Shown here piece after piece: positions 1 through 7,022 of a stretch of DNA of 30,499 bases. Where the stretch lies: NCBI GenBank assembly GCA_944321005.1, contig CALUJT010000001.1, positions 1-30,499 of the forward strand, read 5' to 3'. The notes beneath the pieces were generated by a model. The model saw only the letters and a program-made list of their open reading frames with translations, did not search any database and was not told where the DNA came from. The stretch comes from an uncultured Atopobiaceae bacterium (lineage in GTDB: Bacteria; Actinomycetota; Coriobacteriia; Coriobacteriales; Atopobiaceae). Every line of letters starts with the position of its first letter. Within the stretch, counting starts at the first letter, position 1. The position numbers and the translations under genes were made by a program.

Positions 1-506
1 AAGCGCTCGAAGGCGGGCTGGGAGGTCGCCGGCGAGGTGTCCGCGACGAGGGGGTTCCTCTCGCGCCTCCGGCGCAGCTCCTCGTCGCGGGCGTCGGCGC
101 GCCGCTCGTCCCAGGTGTCCTCGGCGATGCTCCGCGGCGCCGCGGCCCGCGCGGGCGGCTGGGAGGTCTCGGCCGTCCAGGCGGCCACCTCCTCGCGCGA
201 CATGCTCGAGCTCGGGGTCTGCGGGCGCGGCGCGGCGGCGGCGCCCGGGGCAAACGCGACCTCGAGCCGCATGGGCTCGAAGGCGGCCTGGGTGAGGCAC
301 TCCTCGACCACGGCGGCGTTCTTTGAGACGGTCTTGAGCACGAGCCGCATGGGCGTCTCGAGCCGCAGGACCCCGCCCTCCATGCTCGTGGGGGTGCAGT
401 TGCGGAGCATGGCGAGCACGGACTCGGGCAGCCGTGCCTGCGCGGCGAGAAGGTCGTGCGCGTCCTGCCACAGGGCCTCGGCGTCTGATTCGAGAGAGAG
501 TTCCAT
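1..506 (-). CDS. dnaA: Chromosomal replication initiator protein DnaA (N-terminal part, cut by window edge)
   Basis: The leftward frame is open from ATG at 506 to the window edge, giving 168 codons of the N-terminus. It begins MELSLESDAEALWQDAHDLL, which resembles DnaA domain I (the oligomerisation and helicase-loading domain). A low-complexity Ala/Pro/Ser/Arg linker (domain II) follows, and the visible part ends RNPLVADTSPATSQPAFER, where the family enters the AAA+ domain. The ATP-binding and DNA-binding domains lie outside the window. An in-frame GTG at 515 is an alternative start; neither start has a strong Shine-Dalgarno sequence. Position opposite rpmH-rnpA and next to DnaA-box-like sites fits dnaA. 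The identification rests on domain I, length and synteny, because the diagnostic Walker motifs are not visible. Confidence 0.85.
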   Translation of the reverse strand, partial: MELSLESDAEALWQDAHDLLAAQARLPESVLAMLRNCTPTSMEGGVLRLETPMRLVLKTVSKNAAVVEECLTQAAFEPMRLEVAFAPGAAAAPRPQTPSSSMSREEVAAWTAETSQPPARAAAPRSIAEDTWDERRADARDEELRRRRERNPLVADTSPATSQPAFER

Positions 507-571
507 GGGTCCCACATTCTCATTTGTTGAAAACAGCGGGACCTAGTATAGCGATTGTTGATAACCTGGCG
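507..571. other. DnaA-box-bearing intergenic region upstream of dnaA (possible part of oriC)
   Basis: This 65-bp gap contains two 9-mers close to the DnaA-box consensus: TGTTGAAAA at 525-533 and TGTTGATAA at 556-564. Both lie in the same orientation relative to dnaA. It is small and may serve mainly in dnaA regulation. Confidence 0.45.
545..564 (-). promoter_or_regulatory. Putative dnaA promoter with DnaA box in the spacer
   Basis: On the minus strand a TATACT -10 element occupies 545-550. The DnaA-box-like TTATCAACA (one mismatch to TTATCCACA) occupies 556-564, just upstream of it. The best -35 candidate is weak (CTGACG, 19-bp spacer). A second box-like TTTTCAACA lies at 525-533, downstream of the expected transcription start. 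DnaA autoregulation is a plausible inference. Confidence 0.5.
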
Positions 572-1564
572 TCAGAGAAGCCCGCCGAGCGCCCTGCCGT
601 ATTCGGTGGGCTGGTACTTCTGGCCCGACTTGAGGACCGCCCCCTGCGCGGCGAGGGAGGAGAGCTCGCGCGACCACGTGGCCGCCGAGGACCCGTACGC
701 CTTGACGAGGTCCGTGGGCCCCGCGCTCCCCCGCTCGAGCACGAGCGCGAGCGCCATCCTGCCGCGGTCGCTCAGGCTGACCTGCGGCGCGACGGGGCCG
801 ACGGGCACCTGGGCGGGCTCGCCGGCCGCGGGCGGCCAGGAGGGCTGGTAGGGGCTCTGCCGGTACGGCTGCGCCTGCTGCCAGGCGGCGACGGGCGCCT
901 GGGCCTGCGGCCAACCCGGAGACGCCGCCTGCGGCCACCCGTAGGGCGCCGCGACGGGCCACGGGGCCTGGGGCGCCGCCGCCGGTGCCGCGCCGCCCGG
1001 AGCCGCCTCCGAGCGCACGGGGGCCTCGCCCGCGGGGCGCGTGGAGATGGTGACCACGGTGCCCCCGGCTATGTTGTCCTCTATGGAGAGGCTCCCGCCC
1101 TTGTCCTCCATGTACTGCTGCACGTAGGGAAGGCCGCTTCCCACGCCGCGGATGTAGCGCTTCATCTCCTCGGTCGCCGAGGACGTGCCGTACTCGAGCG
1201 CGAGGTCCTTCTCGCGGATCCCTGGGCCCCGGTCGGAGAAGCGGATGGTGTTGCCCCCGTCGAGGATGCTGATGGTGGGAGCCTGGAAGTAGGCGTGGAC
1301 GAAGTTCTCCACGATCTCGCGGATGACCATGAAGGGGATGGAGCCGCCCTGCTCGCGGGAGAGTCGGCTCACCGTGGCCGTGATCTCCTCCAGGTACTCG
1401 CGGACGCCCCGGGGCTCTATGACGACGACCCTCGGGGCCGCCGCGGCGTCGTCGTAGACGGCCACGCGGGCCGGGTGGGAGACCTCGAGCGCCGCCGGCC
1501 CCTCCCCCGGCGCCGCGCTCGCCGCTCCCCCCTCCTCCACGAAGGGATAGAAGTCCCTCGGCAC
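572..1564 (-). CDS. Orphan GHKL (HATPase_c) ATP-binding protein with C-terminal winged helix
   Basis: The protein has 331 residues from a GTG start at 1564, chosen because AAGGGGG precedes it at good spacing; longer in-frame readings run through the AT-rich intergenic DNA. The histidine-kinase-type ATPase domain is clear: an N box REIVENF near residues 82-88, a G1 box FSDRGPGI near 109-116, and a G2 box GVGSGL at 140-145. There is no visible dimerisation/His-phosphoacceptor domain, sensor or membrane segment, so it is not a complete kinase. A Pro/Ala/Gln-rich linker (about 175-265) leads to a C-terminal segment of about 60 residues that looks like a winged helix (ALVLERGSAGPTDLVKAYG, then a short beta-turn region). 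It lies between dnaA and rpmH, in the same direction as dnaA. Its function is unknown; an anti-sigma-type or DNA-associated switch is possible. Confidence 0.75.
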   Translation of the reverse strand: MPRDFYPFVEEGGAASAAPGEGPAALEVSHPARVAVYDDAAAAPRVVVIEPRGVREYLEEITATVSRLSREQGGSIPFMVIREIVENFVHAYFQAPTISILDGGNTIRFSDRGPGIREKDLALEYGTSSATEEMKRYIRGVGSGLPYVQQYMEDKGGSLSIEDNIAGGTVVTISTRPAGEAPVRSEAAPGGAAPAAAPQAPWPVAAPYGWPQAASPGWPQAQAPVAAWQQAQPYRQSPYQPSWPPAAGEPAQVPVGPVAPQVSLSDRGRMALALVLERGSAGPTDLVKAYGSSAATWSRELSSLAAQGAVLKSGQKYQPTEYGRALGGLL

Positions 1565-1806
1565 GGCGCCCCCTTTTCTACACTCGCTGAACAGATGAAG
1601 AAAACTTTTCAGTGAGAATTCGATATGGAAGAAAGTTTTCAACAGTCGATAAAAACGTGTCGAAAACAGGTACTTCTCGCTGAAATGCGTTGGAAAATCA
1701 TAGCACGCTGGCTGATGGTTTCACGTATATGGAAAGATGGATTCAATTGGATGCATTCGTGTGCAACGTTTCCCGGCCGGTTTTGGGTGATTCTTGTGAG
1801 GAAAAA
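1565..1806. other. Candidate oriC region with degenerate DnaA boxes
   Basis: This intergenic stretch is distinctly AT-richer than its surroundings. Box-like 9-mers of the pattern TTTTCNACA occur at 1574-1582 (TTTTCTACA), 1636-1644 (TTTTCAACA) and 1658-1666 (TGTCGAAAA, inverse strand TTTTCGACA). The last two are inverted with respect to each other around an A-rich centre. Together with dnaA, rpmH and parS nearby, this is the best origin candidate in the window. No perfect TTATCCACA is present, so the call rests on clustering and synteny. Confidence 0.5.
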
Positions 1807-1836
1807 TTGACAGGTCAGCGGCAAGATGCTTACAAT
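1807..1836 (+). promoter_or_regulatory. rpmH operon promoter
   Basis: A consensus -35 TTGACA (1807-1812) and a -10 TACAAT (1831-1836) are separated by 18 bp. They point at rpmH, with about 45 nt of untranslated leader. It is the best sigma-70-type promoter seen in the window. Confidence 0.75.
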
Positions 1837-1888
1837 CTCTGAGCTTATTGCTCTAAAGGACGTTCATACCCAACCGGGAGGAATAGCT

Positions 1889-2023
1889 ATGAAGCGTACG
1901 TACCAGCCCAACAAGCGCAAGCGCGCCACCACGCACGGCTTCCGTGCTCGCATGGCCACCAAGGGCGGCCGCGCCGTCCTGGCCCGTCGTCGTGCCAAGG
2001 GTCGCAAGCGCCTCACCGTCTAG
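1889..2023 (+). CDS. rpmH: 50S ribosomal protein L34
   Basis: The 44-residue protein begins [20 protein letters not shown] and ends GRKRLTV, the very basic and nearly invariant L34 sequence. The ATG at 1889 is chosen over upstream in-frame codons because GGGAGGA (1876-1882) sits just before it and the product then has the exact family length. L34 is a structural protein of the large ribosomal subunit. It opens the conserved origin-side operon rpmH-rnpA-yidD-yidC-jag and is driven by the consensus promoter at 1807-1836. Confidence 0.97.
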   Translation: MKRTYQPNKRKRATTHGFRARMATKGGRAVLARRRAKGRKRLTV

Positions 2024-2032
2024 CAAGGGCTC

Positions 2033-2350
2033 ATGGAGACCATCAAATCCAAGCGTGATTTTGAGAGGGTCTTCTCGCGCGGGAGGCGCTACAACGACGC
2101 CCTCCTGCGCATCCGCGTGGCACAGCGAGAGGGCTCCCCGGGCAGGGTGGCCTTCGTCGCGGCAAAGAGGCTCGGCAACGCCGTCTTCAGGAACAGGTGC
2201 AAGCGCGTCCTCCGCGAGGCGGCGCGCCTCTGCGCCCTACCTGTGGACGGCTGCGACGTAATACTCTTCTCCACGGCGCAGACGCATGACAGCTCGCCAG
2301 AGCTCGTGGCGGCCTCGCTGAGGAGGATGCTTAGCAGGGCGGGAATCTAG
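2033..2350 (+). CDS. rnpA: Ribonuclease P protein component
   Basis: This 105-residue basic protein binds the RNase P RNA and aids 5' maturation of pre-tRNAs. The family signature is visible at residues 45-62 (KRLGNAVFRNRCKRVLRE), the RNR motif that contacts the catalytic RNA. The N-terminal SKRDFERVFSRGRR is the usual start of the fold. The gene begins 9 nt after rpmH, with AAGGG just upstream, and its stop codon abuts the ATG of yidD, so translational coupling is likely. Confidence 0.95.
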   Translation: METIKSKRDFERVFSRGRRYNDALLRIRVAQREGSPGRVAFVAAKRLGNAVFRNRCKRVLREAARLCALPVDGCDVILFSTAQTHDSSPELVAASLRRMLSRAGI

Positions 2351-2575
2351 ATGGCCGGCGGCGTCGCCTCACGGGCGGCGATGGCGGCCATTCGCTTCTA
2401 TCAGCGAAGGATCTCGCCCCTCTTTGGCGCTCGCTGCATCTATATTCCGACGTGCTCGGAATACGCGCTCAGGGCCATCGGCCGCTACGGCGCCGCGCGC
2501 GGGACCCTCCTGGCGGTTCGCAGGATTCTGAGGTGTCACCCCTTGCACGCAGGTGGATACGATCCCGTCCCCTGA
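2351..2575 (+). CDS. yidD: Membrane protein insertion efficiency factor YidD
   Basis: This 74-residue protein shows the YidD signature: [16 protein letters not shown], then [11 protein letters not shown] near the middle, and [13 protein letters not shown] at the C-terminus. YidD is a small membrane-associated factor that assists YidC-dependent insertion. The gene starts directly at the rnpA stop (TAG then ATG) and ends 19 nt before yidC, in the standard order. No separate ribosome binding site is apparent, which fits translational coupling to rnpA. Confidence 0.95.
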   Translation: MAGGVASRAAMAAIRFYQRRISPLFGARCIYIPTCSEYALRAIGRYGAARGTLLAVRRILRCHPLHAGGYDPVP

Positions 2576-2594
2576 GGGACGGAGCGGAGGAACC

Positions 2595-3353
2595 ATGTGG
2601 GACTGGTTTATTAACTTTCTGGCGGCGGTGCTCGCGGGCATCGAGGGCTTCGTCGGCGACTGGGGCCTGGCCGTCATCATCCTGACGGTCATCATCCGTC
2701 TCCTGCTCACGCCGCTCATGGCGCACTCGACCAAGTCGACGGCGCGCATGCAGGTGATGCAGCCCAAGCTCCAGGAGATCCAGGAGCGCTACGCGGACGA
2801 CCCCGAGCGCCAGGCGGAGGAGCTGCGCAAGGTCTATGCCGAGATGAAGTTCAACCCCCTCGGCGGCTGCCTGCCCATCTTCCTCCAGATGCCCGTCTTC
2901 TTCGGCCTCTTCACCGTGGCGCGCCAGGTCCCGGCGGACGCGAGCTTCTTCGGCATCCTTCCGTCCATCGCCCAGTCAGCCGCCACCGTGCTCGAGGCGA
3001 GCGGCTTCCAGGCGGCGCTGCCCTACATCCTCTTCGACATCCTCTTCGGCGTGCTCACGTTCGTCCCCATGGTGATGAACGTCTCCACCCAGAACGAGGC
3101 CCAGAGGAGCCAGACCATGATCATGGGCGGCGTCATGGCCCTCATGATGCTCTGGTTTGGCTGGAGCGTGCCGGCGGCCGTCCTGCTCTACTACGTGACC
3201 TCCTCTCTCTGGCAGGTCATCCAGCAGAAGGTCATCACCCAGCGCGTCATGGAGAAGGCCAAGGCGGAGGCGGAGGCCGAGGCGGCCAACAGGCCCGTCG
3301 AGGTCGACGTGGTGCGCAAGGAGAGGAAGCCCCGTCCCCACAAGAAGGGCTAG
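2595..3353 (+). CDS. yidC: Membrane protein insertase YidC/Oxa1
   Basis: This 252-residue protein inserts and folds membrane proteins, alone or with Sec. The ATG at 2595 is chosen because CGGAGG lies just before it; an upstream in-frame ATG at 2553 lies inside yidD. The first hydrophobic segment contains the conserved hydrophilic-groove arginine (ILTVIIRLLLTPL, about residues 28-40). A charged cytoplasmic hairpin follows, then the FNPLGGCLPIFLQMPVFFGLF signature split across the second segment. Three further hydrophobic segments and a basic tail ending RKPRPHKKG complete it. There is no lipobox cysteine or large periplasmic domain. Confidence 0.95.
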   Translation: MWDWFINFLAAVLAGIEGFVGDWGLAVIILTVIIRLLLTPLMAHSTKSTARMQVMQPKLQEIQERYADDPERQAEELRKVYAEMKFNPLGGCLPIFLQMPVFFGLFTVARQVPADASFFGILPSIAQSAATVLEASGFQAALPYILFDILFGVLTFVPMVMNVSTQNEAQRSQTMIMGGVMALMMLWFGWSVPAAVLLYYVTSSLWQVIQQKVITQRVMEKAKAEAEAEAANRPVEVDVVRKERKPRPHKKG

Positions 3354-3417
3354 ACGCTTCCTCACCTCTGATTCGTTGTATCGATTGGTTTGATTCTTGT
3401 TGTTTAGGGAGGTAGGC

Positions 3418-3987
3418 ATGGAGGATGACGTCCTGGTGAGCCCGGAGGCTGTCTCGGGCGAGTCCGAGCAGGATGAGTTCTCTTCCATCCGAGAGCGCTT
3501 CGAGGCCGGCGAGCAGCTCGCCGACGACGAGATGGACAAGATCGCCGACCTTGCCGTCGGTTACCTCAAGGGCATCCTCGAGCTCTTCGGCGAGACGTCG
3601 AGCTCCATCGACGAGTATGACGGTGACAACGGCGAGCTCATCCTCGACGTCAACGGCGGCGACCTCGCGGTCCTCATCGGCCGTCACGGCAGGACCCTCG
3701 ACGCCCTTCAGATGGTGCTGACCTCTCTCATGAGCAGCCGCATCAAGTTCTACTATCCCATCGTGGTGGACATCGAGGGCTACAAGAGCCGCCGCAAGCG
3801 CAAGCTCGAGGACATTGCCCGCTCCTCTGCCGAGCGCGCCAAGAAGCGTCACGGCAAGGTCACCCTCGCGCCGATGAACGCCTACGAGCGTCGTCTCGTC
3901 CACCTCGCACTTCTCAACGACGACGGCGTGGTCACCCACTCCGAGGGCGAGGAACCCGAGCGCCACGTCGTCATCACCGCCGTCTAA
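3418..3987 (+). CDS. jag: KH-R3H RNA-binding protein Jag/KhpB
   Basis: This 189-residue single-stranded nucleic-acid-binding protein has an acidic N-terminus (residues 1-40) in place of the Jag_N domain found in Firmicutes homologues. A KH-type domain follows with the GRHG loop at 88-91 (LIGRHGRTLDALQ), then an R3H domain near the C-terminus (ERRLVHLAL, R158 and H162). The start ATG at 3418 follows GGGAGG (3407-3412). In other bacteria Jag/KhpB partners KhpA in RNA binding that affects cell division and envelope growth. It is the last gene before the terminator at 4010. Confidence 0.92.
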   Translation: MEDDVLVSPEAVSGESEQDEFSSIRERFEAGEQLADDEMDKIADLAVGYLKGILELFGETSSSIDEYDGDNGELILDVNGGDLAVLIGRHGRTLDALQMVLTSLMSSRIKFYYPIVVDIEGYKSRRKRKLEDIARSSAERAKKRHGKVTLAPMNAYERRLVHLALLNDDGVVTHSEGEEPERHVVITAV

Positions 3988-4009
3988 GTCCCACACACAG
4001 TGGCCTGAG

Positions 4010-4040
4010 GGGAGGATGTGTTGAGCATCCTCCCTTTTTC
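4010..4040 (+). terminator. Rho-independent terminator after jag
   Basis: The stem GGGAGGATG (4010-4018) pairs with CATCCTCCC (4026-4034) around a 7-nt loop. TTTTTC follows. It separates the rpmH-jag transcription unit from rsmG. Confidence 0.85.
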
Positions 4041-4084
4041 TGTGACAATTTCTCTCGATGCGTGGTTTTTTGTCAGGAGGGCAG

Positions 4085-4822
4085 ATGGAATCTCAGGACC
4101 TCGGCTCGTTGGCCCCGGAGCTCGTCGAGTCCCTGCGCGCGTACGGCATCGACTGTGACGAGCCCAGGGCGCAGTTGCTCCTGCGTCACCTTGAGCTCGT
4201 CATAGAGAAGAACAGGGTGGTCAACCTCACGCGCATCACCTCTCCCGAGGAGGCCCTGCAGCTCCACGTGGTCGACTCCCTTCTTCCCCTTGCCTGCCCC
4301 GGAATCTCGCTCTCCGCAGGCACGCGCTTCGTCGACCTGGGCACCGGGGCCGGGTATCCCGGCATCCCGCTCGCCATCATGACCGGCGCCACGGGTCTTC
4401 TGATCGACTCGGTGGGAAAGAAGGTGGCGGCCGTGGGCGAGTTCGTCGACCAGCTCGGCCTCAGCGACGTCTCCGCCCTTCATGCCCGGGTCGAGGAGCT
4501 TCCCCCCGCTCATCTTGGCGTGCAGGACTACGTCTTCGCCCGCGCGGTGGCTCAGGCCAACGTGCTCGTCGAGTACGCCTCCCCGCTCCTTCGCACCCAC
4601 GGTAGCCTCGTGCTCGAGAAGGGGCGCCCCACCCAAGAAGAGGTCGAGGCGTCCCTGCGCGCCGCCAAGGTCTGTGGCATGAGGCTTGTTTCACGTGAAA
4701 CGTTCGAGCTGCCCAACGAACTCGGCCATCGCGAGATTCTCGTCTATGAGAAGGTGTCCAAGCCAAAGGTCAAGCTGCCGAGAAGGACGGGCATGGCAAA
4801 GAGGGAACCCCTGGGGGAGTAG
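4085..4822 (+). CDS. rsmG: 16S rRNA (guanine-N7)-methyltransferase RsmG
   Basis: This 245-residue SAM-dependent methyltransferase modifies G527 (E. coli numbering) of 16S rRNA. The SAM-binding motif I is visible at residues 82-97 (FVDLGTGAGYPGIPLA), after the family N-terminal helices ending KNRVVNLTRIT. DYVFARAV corresponds to the conserved (D)xxxxRAV segment. The ATG at 4085 is preceded by AGGAGG (4075-4080), which decides the start over an in-frame ATG at 4058. Codons near the C-terminal third (VSRET) contain a parS site at 4687-4702. The basic C-terminal tail (KLPRRTGMAKREP) is longer than in some homologues. Confidence 0.95.
   Translation: MESQDLGSLAPELVESLRAYGIDCDEPRAQLLLRHLELVIEKNRVVNLTRITSPEEALQLHVVDSLLPLACPGISLSAGTRFVDLGTGAGYPGIPLAIMTGATGLLIDSVGKKVAAVGEFVDQLGLSDVSALHARVEELPPAHLGVQDYVFARAVAQANVLVEYASPLLRTHGSLVLEKGRPTQEEVEASLRAAKVCGMRLVSRETFELPNELGHREILVYEKVSKPKVKLPRRTGMAKREPLGE
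4687..4702. promoter_or_regulatory. parS: parS centromere site inside rsmG
   Basis: TGTTTCACGTGAAACG contains a perfect 14-bp palindrome (4688-4701) identical to the core of the bacterial ParB-binding consensus TGTTTCACGTGAAACA. It lies within the coding sequence of rsmG, about 260 bp before parA. Confidence 0.93.
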
Positions 4823-4860
4823 CGGCCCATGGTTCTTCTCGGCCCTTTTCTCTGACCGTG

Positions 4861-4876
4861 CGTTTCACGTGAAACG
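4861..4876. promoter_or_regulatory. parS: parS centromere site upstream of parA
   Basis: CGTTTCACGTGAAACG is a perfect 16-bp palindrome with the parS core. It lies 67 bp upstream of the parA start, directly before a TATGAT hexamer (4893-4898) that could be the parA -10 element. ParB bound here could also affect parAB transcription; that part is inference. Confidence 0.93.
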
Positions 4877-4943
4877 TGTCCGGGCCATCTCGTATGATTG
4901 CTAGAGTGAAAGACGACCTCAGAAGCAGCATACGGAGGCTTGG

Positions 4944-5744
4944 ATGGACTACAAAGAGGCTAAGAGAGGTCTTCCGCAGCGTGACGGCAAGGTGATCGCC
5001 GTCATCAACCAGAAGGGCGGAGTGGGAAAGTCGACGACCGTGGTGAACCTTGCGGCCTATCTGGGCGAGGGGAGGAAGAAGGTTCTCGTCATCGACTTTG
5101 ACCCGCAGGGAAACGCGTCGAGCGGCTTTGGGGTCGAGAAGGAGGGTCTCGAGCACGACATCTATGACGTGATCCTTCACGGCTACCCCATGGAGGACGC
5201 GATTCTCCCCACCTGCCAGAAGGGCGTCTACATAGTCCCCGCGACCATACAGCTCGCAACGGCTGAGATCGAGCTTGTCTCCGAGATGTCTCGTGAGACG
5301 TTCCTCAAGGAGGTCGTGGCCAAGGTCAGGGACGACTTTGACTACGTCTTCATCGACTGCCCGCCATCGCTGGGGCTCCTCACCATCAACGCCCTCGTGG
5401 CCGCCACCTCGCTCATGATTCCCATCCAGTGCGAGTACTACGCCCTCGAGGGCGTGGCAAAGCTCCTCGAGTCCATGCAGATGGTGAAGCGCCGCATGAA
5501 CCCGGAGCTGGAGATCTTTGGTGTGGTCATGACTATGTTCGACAGCCGCACGACCCTGTCCAAGCAGGTGGTGGACGAGGTGAGGAACTACTTTGGGAAC
5601 AAGGTCTTCAAGACGGTGATTCCGCGCAACGTGAAGATTTCGGAGTCGCCGAGTCACGGGCTGCCCATAAACCAGTACGCGCGGGTGAGCAAGGGCGCCC
5701 TCGCGTACGCGAAGCTCGCGAAGGAGGTCGTCGCCCGTGGCTAA
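4944..5744 (+). CDS. parA: Chromosome-partitioning ATPase ParA (Soj)
   Basis: This 266-residue Walker-type ATPase drives origin segregation with ParB and parS. The deviant Walker A motif KGGVGKST is at residues 24-31, with VLIVDFDPQGN-type Walker A' (here VLVIDFDPQGN) and the Walker B region YVFIDCPPSLG following. The C-terminal PRNVKISESPSHGLPINQY is typical of chromosomal Soj proteins. The ATG at 4944 follows GGAGG. Its last codons overlap the parB start by 8 nt. The two parS sites just upstream confirm the context. Confidence 0.96.
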   Translation: MDYKEAKRGLPQRDGKVIAVINQKGGVGKSTTVVNLAAYLGEGRKKVLVIDFDPQGNASSGFGVEKEGLEHDIYDVILHGYPMEDAILPTCQKGVYIVPATIQLATAEIELVSEMSRETFLKEVVAKVRDDFDYVFIDCPPSLGLLTINALVAATSLMIPIQCEYYALEGVAKLLESMQMVKRRMNPELEIFGVVMTMFDSRTTLSKQVVDEVRNYFGNKVFKTVIPRNVKISESPSHGLPINQYARVSKGALAYAKLAKEVVARG

Positions 5745-6603
5745 GAAGTCGGGCCTGGGCAGGGGCCTCGGCCTTCTCGTGGGCGAGGCGGACGCCGAGA
5801 CGGCGGGCATGAGGCCGGACACGGTCCTGCCGATCAAGGACATCCATCCCAACAAGGGACAGCCGAGAAAGACGTTCGACGCGGACGAGCTCGCCGAGCT
5901 GGCGGACTCCATCAGGCAGCACGGCGTCCTCCAGCCCCTTCTCGTGCGCAGGAAGGGCAGCGGATACGAGATCGTGGCGGGCGAGCGCCGCTACCAGGCT
6001 GCGCGCGCGGCCGGCCTGGACGAGGTGCCGGTGGTCGTCCGCGAGATATCCGACGATGACGTGCTCGAGCTTGCGCTCATCGAGAACCTCCAGCGCTCCG
6101 ACCTCACGCCCCTCGAGGAGGCGCGCGGCTATCGGCAGCTCATCGACGAGAAGGGGCTGACGCAGGAGGCGCTCGCAGGGATACTCTCCAAGTCACGCTC
6201 CGCGATAACCAACACGCTGCGGCTCCTCGACCTTCCCGAGGAGGTGCAGGAGATGGTGGAGGACGGGCGGATCACCGCGGGGCACGCCCGCGCCGTCCTC
6301 GCCGTGCCGAGCGTGGACGGAAGGGTCGCTCTTGCCCGAAAGGTGGCGGCGGAGCATCTCTCGGTCCGAGAGACGGAACGTCTCGCACCGCTGTTTTCTG
6401 TCAGCCAGGACGCCGAGACAAGACGCCGCGCGCCTCAGTCCCAGTGCTTCAAGCGCGCCGCACGGCAGATGAGGCTCGCGCTGGACACGAACGTGCGCGT
6501 CAAGAACGTGCGCGGCAAGAACAGGATAGAGATCGAGTTTGGCACGGAGGAGGAGCTCGGCCGCATCGTCGATCTTCTCGCCGGGCCCGGGACGTGGTCG
6601 TGA
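5737..6603 (+). CDS. parB: Chromosome-partitioning protein ParB (Spo0J)
   Basis: This 288-residue CTP-dependent DNA clamp loads at parS. It begins at a GTG that overlaps the end of parA by 8 nt, giving KKSGLGRGLGLLV, the ParA-interacting N-terminus. The CTPase box (AGERRYQAAR) and the ENLQRSDLTPLEEARGY segment are visible, followed by the helix-turn-helix (QEALAGILSKSRSAITNTLRLLDLP) that reads parS. A C-terminal dimerisation region ends the protein. Two parS sites lie within about 1.1 kb upstream. Confidence 0.96.
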   Translation: MAKKSGLGRGLGLLVGEADAETAGMRPDTVLPIKDIHPNKGQPRKTFDADELAELADSIRQHGVLQPLLVRRKGSGYEIVAGERRYQAARAAGLDEVPVVVREISDDDVLELALIENLQRSDLTPLEEARGYRQLIDEKGLTQEALAGILSKSRSAITNTLRLLDLPEEVQEMVEDGRITAGHARAVLAVPSVDGRVALARKVAAEHLSVRETERLAPLFSVSQDAETRRRAPQSQCFKRAARQMRLALDTNVRVKNVRGKNRIEIEFGTEEELGRIVDLLAGPGTWS

Positions 6604-6845
6604 TGGCGAAGATTAGGACGTATGTCGCGGCGGGTGCCGTCCTCACCGCCGCGACGCTGATGCTCTATCGGTTTGGTCTCTCCGAGGACGCGCGCGAGCA
6701 GCTTCGCGGCGCGGCGCGGAGCGTGCGGGACGCGTACGGGAGGGTCGAGGACGTCCTCTCTTCCGGAGGCTCCGCGCGCGTGCGCCCGGAGGACCTTCCC
6801 AACCGCCGTGCCAGCGAAGCCCAGTGGGAGGCGCTCGGTCTGTAG
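6603..6845 (+). CDS. Small single-pass membrane protein of unknown function, downstream of parB
   Basis: This 80-residue open frame has an ATG at 6603 that overlaps the parB stop (TGATG), so it is probably co-translated. It has one hydrophobic segment near residues 7-24 (YVAAGAVLTAATLMLYRF). An amphipathic, charged region follows (LSEDAREQLRGAARSVRDA) and may form a helix, somewhat like YtxH-type small proteins. No enzymatic motif is visible. The tight coupling to parB supports a real gene. Confidence 0.6.
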   Translation: MAKIRTYVAAGAVLTAATLMLYRFGLSEDAREQLRGAARSVRDAYGRVEDVLSSGGSARVRPEDLPNRRASEAQWEALGL

Positions 6846-6875
6846 GGCGTCTTGCCCGAACGGCGCGCGGCGGCA

Positions 6876-6948
6876 TAACACGCACAGTCCGATTAAATTC
6901 CATATATCCGCAGATGGAAATTTGAGAAAAGTCGAACTATGCGTGTTA
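6876..6948. repeat. 73-bp imperfect palindrome, AT-rich (MITE-like or terminator)
   Basis: The outer arms are TAACACGCACAGT (6876-6888) and ACTATGCGTGTTA (6936-6948), complementary at 12 of 13 positions. The complementarity continues inward with bulges: CGA/TCG, then AAATT-CCAT (from 6895) against ATGGAAATTT. It lies between the convergent parB and rlmN units. Confidence 0.6.
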
Positions 6949-6957
6949 CGTAGGAAC

Positions 6958-6990
6958 GACCCCGGCGAGCAGGGGCTGCTTGCCGGGGTC
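6958..6990. terminator. Strong hairpin between the convergent parB and rlmN units
   Basis: GACCCCGGCGAGCAG pairs with CTGCTTGCCGGGGTC across a GGG loop (15-bp stem with one G-T). Neither side carries a T-run, so it may be a Rho-assisted or bidirectional terminator. Confidence 0.55.
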
Positions 6991-7022
6991 GAACTCGTGT
7001 GGGACGTGGGTCTCGCGCGCCG

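Noticed and set aside
37..546. Plus-strand open frame at the left edge
   Set aside because: It is the antisense of dnaA; the minus-strand reading has DnaA domain I character.
1718..1731. Third parS-like site (GTTTCACGTATATG)
   Set aside because: Only the left half matches the palindrome (10/14); the right half is missing.
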